From Gemmatimonadales bacterium (GTDB lineage: Bacteria; Gemmatimonadota; Gemmatimonadetes; Gemmatimonadales; GWC2-71-9): a DNA stretch of 12,030 nucleotides. Shown piece by piece: positions 7,670-12,030 of the stretch. The stretch covers positions 1 through 12,030 of the forward strand of contig JACDDX010000017.1 of the NCBI GenBank assembly GCA_013816685.1, read 5' to 3'. Each line of letters begins with the position of its first letter. The stretch's first letter is position 1. The notes beneath the pieces are model-generated. The model worked only from the letters and a program-made list of their open reading frames with translations, was not told where the DNA came from and searched no databases. The position numbers and the translations under genes were made by a program.

Positions 7670-9391
7670 GTGAACGCGCCGGTATTGCCCTCGTCTCCCG
7701 ATGCCTTTGCCCAGGCGGGCTGGGACGATATCGCTCCCTATTTCGAGCGCCTTGCGGCGCGCGCAATCGATGCCGAGTCCACCGAGAGCTGGCTCCGGGA
7801 ATGGTCCCGGCTCGAGGAGCTGGTCACGGAAGCGGCCGCCCTCGCGATGATCGCCTACACCATCGACACTTCGAGCGCCGAGAAGGAGGCTGCGCACCTG
7901 CGGTTCTCGAGCGAGATCCTGCCGAAGATGGAGGAGCGGAGCGTCGAGCTCGCCCGACTGCTGGTCGAGTCGGGGTACGATGCGCCGGAGTTCGCCACCA
8001 CGATGGCCCGCTTCCGGACATCGATCGCGATCTTCCGCGAGGCGAACGTTCCGATCTTTGCCGAGCTGGAGGAACTGAGTGCGAAATACCAGCGCATCAC
8101 CGGCTCGATGACGGTGCGCTGGGAAGGCGAGGACCGGCCGCTTCCGCAACTCCAGCCCTTTCTCAAGAGTGCCGACCGCGGTGTTCGCGAGGCGGCGTTC
8201 CGCGCCGCCGCACAGCCGTACATGGATCAGCAGAAGGCGCTCGCCGCGCTCTTCGACCGCATGTACGCCTTGCGGCAGCGGGCCGCGAAGAACGCGGGGT
8301 TCGCCAATTTCCGTGACTACATCTTCCCGGCCAAGTTCCGCTTCGACTACTCCCCGGCGGATACCGAGCGCTTCCACGTGGCCGTGGAGCGCACCGTGGC
8401 GCCGGCGGTGGAGCGCCTGCTGGAGGAGCGGCGCCGGCGGCTCGGTCTCGACTCGCTCCGCCCGTGGGATCTGGCCGTGGATCCGTACCGGAGCGATCCG
8501 CTTCGACCATTCGAGAATGCCGACGAGCTGGTGACCAAGGCGCGCCGGGTCTTCGACCGCGTGGCGCCCGACCTCGGCCGGGAGTTCCAGACCATGATCG
8601 ACGAGCGCCTCCTCGATCTGGAGAGCCGCCGCGGCAAGGCGCCCGGGGGTTACTGCGAAACGCTCCACCACCGGGGTCGGCCCTTCATCTTCATGAACGC
8701 GGTCGGTCTGGTGGATGACGTCATGACGCTGCTCCACGAGGCGGGCCACGCCTTTCACGCCTTTGCATCGCACGAGCTGCCGCTCATCTGGCAGCGCCAT
8801 CCGGGCTCCGAGGCCGCCGAGCTGGCCTCGATGTCGATGGAGCTGCTCGCCTCACCGCATCTCGCCGAGCCGCAGGGGCTCTTCACCGAGGAGGCCGCGC
8901 TGGGCGCTTGGATCGAGCATCTGGAAGACGTGCTGTTGAGCCTGGCGCACATCGCGTCGGTGGATGCGTTCCAGAACTGGATCTACACCAGTCCCGACGG
9001 CGGCGATGCCGGGGCGCGCGATCGCGAGTGGCTGCGGCTGCGCTCCCGATTCGAGCGTGGCGTCGACTGGTCGGGGCTCGACGCCGAGCGGGTGGCGCGC
9101 TGGTACCGCCAGCTCCACATCTTCATGTACCCCTTCTACTACATCGAGTACGGCATCGCGCAGGTGGGGGCGCTCCAGATCTGGCGGAACAGCCTCGATG
9201 ATCCCATCGGCGCCGTGCGGCGCTACCGCGAGGCGCTGCGGCTGGGCGCGACGCGGAGCCTGCCCGAGCTCTACCGCACCGCCGGGGCGCGTCTCACCTT
9301 CGATGCCGCGACCATCGCCGACCTCGTGGCGCGGGTCGAAGAGCAGATCGACACCATCCGGGCCCGGCTGCCCCGCGCCGCCGCGGCGTAG
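7670..9391 (+). CDS. M3 family oligoendopeptidase (PepF-like zinc metallopeptidase)
   Basis: This 573-residue enzyme lacks a signal peptide, so it should be a cytoplasmic zinc peptidase that cleaves short peptides. The zinc site is HEAGH (residues 356-360); His356 and His360 are ligands and Glu357 the catalytic base. A third ligand is expected from the EAAELASMSMELL block, probably Glu384, 24 residues after His360. The C-terminal part has the conserved FMYPFYYIEYGIAQVGALQIW segment. Length fits the PepF/M3B group, and the N-terminal helical part is complete. It starts on GTG with AGGAG (7660-7664) 5 nt upstream, and its own promoter candidate lies just before. The peptidase call is firm; whether it is a true PepF orthologue is not settled. 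Confidence 0.94.
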   Translation: MNAPVLPSSPDAFAQAGWDDIAPYFERLAARAIDAESTESWLREWSRLEELVTEAAALAMIAYTIDTSSAEKEAAHLRFSSEILPKMEERSVELARLLVESGYDAPEFATTMARFRTSIAIFREANVPIFAELEELSAKYQRITGSMTVRWEGEDRPLPQLQPFLKSADRGVREAAFRAAAQPYMDQQKALAALFDRMYALRQRAAKNAGFANFRDYIFPAKFRFDYSPADTERFHVAVERTVAPAVERLLEERRRRLGLDSLRPWDLAVDPYRSDPLRPFENADELVTKARRVFDRVAPDLGREFQTMIDERLLDLESRRGKAPGGYCETLHHRGRPFIFMNAVGLVDDVMTLLHEAGHAFHAFASHELPLIWQRHPGSEAAELASMSMELLASPHLAEPQGLFTEEAALGAWIEHLEDVLLSLAHIASVDAFQNWIYTSPDGGDAGARDREWLRLRSRFERGVDWSGLDAERVARWYRQLHIFMYPFYYIEYGIAQVGALQIWRNSLDDPIGAVRRYREALRLGATRSLPELYRTAGARLTFDAATIADLVARVEEQIDTIRARLPRAAAA

Positions 9392-9457
9392 CGTGGTTGC
9401 GCCCCCGCCTCCGCCCGGCAAGATTCCCCGCTCCCGCATCCCGTATCTCACGGGCTG

Positions 9458-9478
9458 GGGCCGACATCCGTCGGTCCC
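9458..9478 (+). other. Hairpin in the infA leader
   Basis: GGG+CCGAC (9458-9465) can pair with GTCGG+CCC (9470-9474, 9476-9478), with one bulged T at 9475 and a 4-nt loop. A second small GGG-TGAA-CCC hairpin follows at 9481-9490, just before the infA ribosome site. No T tract follows, so this is not an intrinsic terminator. It may be incidental in GC-rich DNA. The rest of the 9392-9507 gap shows no clear promoter; the best TTGCGC/CAAGAT pair (9397-9424) is weak. Confidence 0.35.
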
Positions 9479-9507
9479 GCGGGTGAACCCTGCCGGGGAG
9501 AGTGTGG

Positions 9508-9726
9508 ATGGCCAAAGAGGAAGGGATCGAGATGGAGGGGGTGGTGAGTGAGGTCCTGCCCGATCGCAACTACCGCGTCATGCTCGAGAACGGACACGAG
9601 ATCCTGGCCTACGCTGCCGGAAAGATGAGCAAGTTCAAGATCCGCGTGCTCGAGGGCGACCGGGTCAGCGTAGTGCTGTCCCCCTACGATCTCACCCGAG
9701 GCAGGGTCATCTACCGCCACAAGTGA
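9508..9726 (+). CDS. infA: Translation initiation factor IF-1
   Basis: A 72-residue OB-fold protein, the same length as E. coli IF-1, which binds the ribosomal A site of the 30S subunit during initiation. The signature is near complete: MAKEEGIEMEG at the start, LENGHEILAYAAGKM in the centre and LSPYDLTRGRVIYRHK at the end. I chose the ATG at 9508 over an in-frame GTG at 9502 because MAKEE is the usual IF-1 start and GGGGAG (9495-9500) sits 7 nt upstream of it. It follows the peptidase gene by 116 nt with no visible terminator, and a strong terminator lies 38 nt after its stop. It is not beside ribosomal protein genes such as rpmJ or rpsM in this window, although many bacteria keep it there. 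Confidence 0.97.
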   Translation: MAKEEGIEMEGVVSEVLPDRNYRVMLENGHEILAYAAGKMSKFKIRVLEGDRVSVVLSPYDLTRGRVIYRHK

Positions 9727-9764
9727 CGTCCGGAGGTACCGTCGGCGGTATCGCCGGAAACGCA

Positions 9765-9797
9765 AACGGGCCGCTTCGAGGGCGGCCCGTTCGTTTT
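9765..9797. terminator. Bidirectional intrinsic terminator between infA and the cold-shock gene
   Basis: Arms AACGGGCCGC (9765-9774) and GCGGCCCGTT (9782-9791) pair perfectly over 10 bp, with a 7-nt interval TTCGAGG that can add one G-T pair. On the plus strand the stem runs into TTCGTTTTC. On the minus strand it runs into TTTGCGTTTCC. It therefore ends infA (stop 38 nt upstream) and the convergent cold-shock gene (stop 24 nt away). Confidence 0.85.
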
Positions 9798-9814
9798 CTG
9801 CACCATCGGTCCGC

Positions 9815-10027
9815 TTACTTGGCCTTGGTCACGTTCTCCGCGGCAGGCCCCTTCGCACCCTGCACGATGTCGAACTCGACCCGGTCGCCCTCGGCGAGGC
9901 TGCGGAAGCCCTCGGCCTTGATGGCGGTGTGGTGAACAAAGCAGTCCTTCTCACCATTCTCCGGGGTGATGAAACCAAAACCCTTCGCGTCGTTGAACCA
10001 TTTCACCGTGCCAGTGATGCGAGCCAT
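9815..10027 (-). CDS. Cold-shock domain protein (CspA family)
   Basis: A 70-residue single cold-shock domain that binds single-stranded RNA/DNA and acts as an RNA chaperone. RNP1 is KGFGFI (residues 15-20) after VKWFNDA, and the RNP2 region reads DCFVHHTAI (28-36). The usual VFVHFSAI has Phe where His33 stands here, one of the base-stacking aromatics, and Cys29 replaces the usual Val. The end, GAKGPAAENVTKAK, is typical. The start is the ATG at 10025-10027, with GGAG 8 nt upstream. The frame is open further upstream (to 10234), but that extension has no family similarity and crosses a terminator. It converges on infA with a shared terminator, and its own promoter candidate is about 60 bp upstream. 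Confidence 0.96.
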   Translation of the reverse strand: MARITGTVKWFNDAKGFGFITPENGEKDCFVHHTAIKAEGFRSLAEGDRVEFDIVQGAKGPAAENVTKAK

Positions 10028-10061
10028 TGCTTCTACTCCGGGTTTGTTGGCCTGCGTCGGT

Positions 10062-10076
10062 GCCGGCTGATCCGGC
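10062..10076 (-). other. Small hairpin in the cold-shock gene leader
   Basis: GCCGG (10062-10066) and CCGGC (10072-10076) can form a 5-bp GC stem with a 5-nt loop near the 5' end of the predicted leader. If the promoter at 10086-10114 is right, the leader is only about 50 nt, much shorter than the roughly 160-nt thermosensing leader of E. coli cspA. The role is unknown. Confidence 0.3.
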
Positions 10077-10083
10077 GGCCGAG

Positions 10084-10119
10084 TTTTTATGAGCGCGGGC
10101 CAGTCCCGCGTCATAAAAA
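10084..10119. repeat. Imperfect palindrome (15-bp stem) over the cold-shock promoter
   Basis: The left arm TTTTTATGA + CGCGGG (10084-10092, 10094-10099) pairs with CCCGCG + TCATAAAAA (10105-10119), leaving one unpaired G (10093) and a 5-nt loop CCAGT. The T and A tracts are on the wrong sides for a terminator built from this stem itself. The arms contain the -10 and -35 candidates of the cold-shock gene and the T tract of the kinase terminator. It could be an operator for a dimeric regulator or an incidental by-product of that overlap. Confidence 0.7.
10086..10114 (-). promoter_or_regulatory. Putative promoter of the cold-shock gene
   Basis: On the minus strand, ATGACG (10114-10109, 4 of 6 to TTGACA) and CATAAA (10091-10086, 4 of 6 to TATAAT) are 17 bp apart. 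Initiation would be near 10079, giving a leader of about 50 nt ending in GGAGTAGAAGCA before the ATG. Both hexamers sit in opposite arms of the palindrome. This is the only A/T-rich stretch upstream of the gene. Confidence 0.5.
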
Positions 10120-10136
10120 AAGAGCCCCTCGGGGGC
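10115..10136 (-). terminator. Intrinsic terminator of the kinase gene
   Basis: On the minus strand a 5-bp GC stem (GCCCC at 10124-10128 pairing with GGGGC at 10132-10136, 3-nt loop) is followed by TC and seven Ts (10121-10115). It lies about 95 nt after the kinase stop. The stretch between (10137-10230) holds no gene or structure that I can support. It separates kinase transcription from the cold-shock gene on the same strand. Confidence 0.8.
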
Positions 10137-10230
10137 GATACACCCATGGGGCGGGTAATCCCTGTTGATCCAATGATGGTCACGCTGGGGGCTGATCGCG
10201 TGGATGAATCTGCACAGCGGCCCGATTTAG

Positions 10231-12030
10231 TCAAGTGGGTCCGTCGAGCGGGGAGCCCCGGAGCCAGCGGGCAGCCGCCCGGGCCCAGTCGCCCGCCTGC
10301 TCCAACGGGCCCGTCATGCCGCGGGGATCGTCCAGCTCGCCAGCGGCGCGGTTGACGGCCTGCAGAAAGTCGGCTGCCGACGGATAGCGCGCCTCGACCT
10401 CCGCGCTGAGCGCGCGGTCGAGCACCGACTCGATGGCTTCACTCACGTCATCGCGGGTGCCGCGGGACGTGGGAAACTGGTTGGTGGTCTGGCGCGCGAG
10501 AATCTGTTCGGGGGTGCGGCCGGGGAAGGGCGGCGTGCCGAGCAGCGCGAAGTACGCCACCGCGGCGAGGCTGTACAGATCCGAGCGCTGGTCCACCCGC
10601 TCGCCGAGCAGTTGCTCGGGACTCGCGAACTGGGGCGTGCCGCTCTGGCTCGTCGCGCCGCCGAACCGGTTTCGCAGCGCGAGCGCGAGACCGAAGTCGG
10701 TGATCTGCACGCTGCCGTCAGGATCGATCAGGATGTTCTCGGGCTTGATGTCGCGGTGCACCAGTCCAGAGCCGTGCGCGTGCGCGAGTGCCGACAGGGC
10801 TTCGCGCAGCAACCGCAGCGTGCGCTCGAGCGAGAGGGGTCCGTCCCGCGCGACGAGTTGCGCGAGATTGGGCCCGTCGATCAGCTCCATGGTGTACCAG
10901 ATGAGTCCCGCGCGACCGCCGATGTCGTAGATGTTGACGATATTCGGGTGGCTGAGCCGGGCGGCGAGCTGGGCCTCGCGCCGGAAGCGCTCGACCACGT
11001 CCGCGTCGAGGGTGAACAGCGGATTCAGGATCTTGAGCGCGACCTCGCGCTCAAGGTGCAGGTCGCGCACCCGGTAGACCCGGCCGAAGCCACCCCGGCC
11101 GAGCGGACCCAGCAGCTCGTAGTCGTCGCCCAGCGCGCGGCGAAGGCGCTGCTCCCAGTGCACCGCGTCGTCAGGATCTGGCATCGGACCGACGCCGAGC
11201 GCCATCGCGGGCGGGTCGTAGCTTCCCGCGTCCGAGGCGAAATCCTCCAGCATCTCGACCGCGGTCAGGTAGCGGGCGTTGGGCGCGCGCTGCAGTGCGC
11301 GCACCACGATGCGCTCGATCGCGCGGGGACAGTTCGGGCGCAGCTCACTCGGCGGCCGGATGCGCGTGGGATCGAGTAGCGGTTCCTGGCCGGTGATCGC
11401 GAGGTACAGAAGCGCGCCCGCGCTGTACACGTCGCTGGTCGGATCTCCGGGCGCACCGTCGCGGACCTCCGGCGCCATGAAGGTGAGCGCCGAGGGGATG
11501 GTGCCCGGCGGCACCGCGGGCAGCACGTAGCTGCAGTACCGCAGATCGGTGAGCGTGCCGCCGCCCAGCGGACTCACGAGCACCGAGCCCGGCACCATGC
11601 GCCGCGCGATGATGCCGTGCGCGTGGACGTGCTCGAGCGCGCTCAGCAGGTCGCGGGCGAGGCTGTGCACCACGGGAATCGGGCGGGGTCCCCGACTCAC
11701 CGCCTCGTGGAGCCCCTCGCCATCGATCCAGTTGCCGACCCGGTACGCGAGATCGCCGAGGATGCCGGCGTCGTAGACGTGACGAATGGCGGGGTGGTCG
11801 AGCTGCCCCAGCGCTTCCGCCTCCCGGAGAAACCAGAGGCGGGTCGGTCCCCGGGAGTCGAGGTTGACCCGGAGACTGACCTGCCGCTTGAGGACGGTGT
11901 CGTAGGCCACGAAGAGGACGCGCTCCGCCGACTCGGCCACCGTCCGTTCGATCCGGTAGCGCGGGCCGAGCGCCGCCTCGGTGCGCTCGAAGGCGCTGAG
12001 CGGCTCGGCCGGACGACTCAGCGGACGGCT
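10231..12030 (-). CDS. Tandem Hanks-type protein: N-terminal pseudokinase plus active Ser/Thr kinase (5' end outside window)
   Basis: Frame open from the right edge to TGA at 10233-10231. A GTG at 11940 is possible, but the upstream 30 codons (including GPRYRIERTV) look like the start of a kinase N-lobe, so the true start is probably beyond the window. Numbering from that GTG, the C-terminal domain (about 274-535) is a complete Ser/Thr kinase: glycine loop GRGGFG (281-286), Lys303, helix-C Glu322, HRDIKPEN with Asp397, DFG 415-417 and SPE 440-442. It should phosphorylate Ser/Thr in target proteins. The N-terminal domain (to about 235) keeps the fold pattern (RE at 39-40, APE 156-158, SDVYSAG) but has Arg24 for the catalytic Lys, ARR for HRD at 112-114 and DLR for DFG at 132-134, so it should be catalytically dead. 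No membrane segment or sensor domain follows the kinase; the protein ends in a short tail. Cytosolic unless something lies upstream. Confidence 0.93.
   Translation of the reverse strand, partial: SRPLSRPAEPLSAFERTEAALGPRYRIERTVAESAERVLFVAYDTVLKRQVSLRVNLDSRGPTRLWFLREAEALGQLDHPAIRHVYDAGILGDLAYRVGNWIDGEGLHEAVSRGPRPIPVVHSLARDLLSALEHVHAHGIIARRMVPGSVLVSPLGGGTLTDLRYCSYVLPAVPPGTIPSALTFMAPEVRDGAPGDPTSDVYSAGALLYLAITGQEPLLDPTRIRPPSELRPNCPRAIERIVVRALQRAPNARYLTAVEMLEDFASDAGSYDPPAMALGVGPMPDPDDAVHWEQRLRRALGDDYELLGPLGRGGFGRVYRVRDLHLEREVALKILNPLFTLDADVVERFRREAQLAARLSHPNIVNIYDIGGRAGLIWYTMELIDGPNLAQLVARDGPLSLERTLRLLREALSALAHAHGSGLVHRDIKPENILIDPDGSVQITDFGLALALRNRFGGATSQSGTPQFASPEQLLGERVDQRSDLYSLAAVAYFALLGTPPFPGRTPEQILARQTTNQFPTSRGTRDDVSEAIESVLDRALSAEVEARYPSAADFLQAVNRAAGELDDPRGMTGPLEQAGDWARAAARWLRGSPLDGPT

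Noticed and set aside
7592..8800. Minus-strand open frame of 402 codons opposite the M3 peptidase
   Set aside because: It mirrors a gene with clear family motifs and has no signature, ribosome site or promoter of its own that I can see.
10137..10230. Possible small RNA or gene in the kinase 3' region
   Set aside because: Only weak, non-contiguous complementarities (for example TTGATCCA with TGGATGAA) and no coding signature; best read as 3' untranslated sequence.
10028..10234. N-terminal extension of the cold-shock gene starting at TTG 10234 or ATG 10114
   Set aside because: It crosses the kinase terminator and the palindrome and has no family similarity; the ATG at 10027 has a good GGAG site and gives the standard 70 residues.

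Overview
The window is very GC-rich bacterial chromosome (roughly 70% G+C by eye) with tightly packed genes. It is most consistent with Gemmatimonadota or a relative. This is an inference: the truncated first gene carries the C-terminal domain of the long PIG-L deacetylases that I associate with that phylum, and GTG starts, a DUF2339 membrane protein and a large Hanks-type kinase fit. No rRNA, tRNA, CRISPR array, transposase or integrase was seen, and nothing marks the segment as recently transferred.

Layout. Positions 1-7609 hold a plus-strand run of six genes with very small gaps or 4-nt overlaps: (1) the 3' end of a PIG-L family deacetylase; (2-4) a complete binding-protein-dependent ABC importer of the FbpABC/ThiBPQ architecture (lipoprotein binding protein, ATPase with TOBE domain, and one permease polypeptide carrying two permease domains); (5) a DHA1-type MFS transporter; (6) a DUF2339 polytopic membrane protein. 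The last two start on GTG codons that overlap the preceding stop (GTGA), which indicates translational coupling. A plausible sigma70-type promoter straddles the stop of gene 6 and precedes an M3-family oligoendopeptidase (7670-9391), followed by infA (IF-1, 9508-9726).

A bidirectional hairpin terminator (around 9765-9797) separates infA from a convergent minus-strand cold-shock protein gene (9815-10027). Upstream of that gene is a minus-strand serine/threonine kinase gene (10231 to beyond the right edge). It encodes two kinase domains in tandem: a degenerate N-terminal pseudokinase and an intact C-terminal kinase. The kinase terminator, a 15-bp imperfect palindrome and the putative cold-shock promoter are packed into about 55 bp (10084-10136).

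Functionally, genes 2-4 form one import system whose substrate I cannot name. The paired tyrosines expected of an FbpA-type ferric-ion binder are not evident. Genes 5 and 6 are physically tied to the importer without an obvious biochemical link. The right half holds housekeeping and signalling genes: peptide turnover, translation initiation, an RNA chaperone and a regulatory kinase. I do not see a clear new multi-gene system. The most unusual items are the pseudokinase-kinase fusion and the overlapped terminator/palindrome/promoter.
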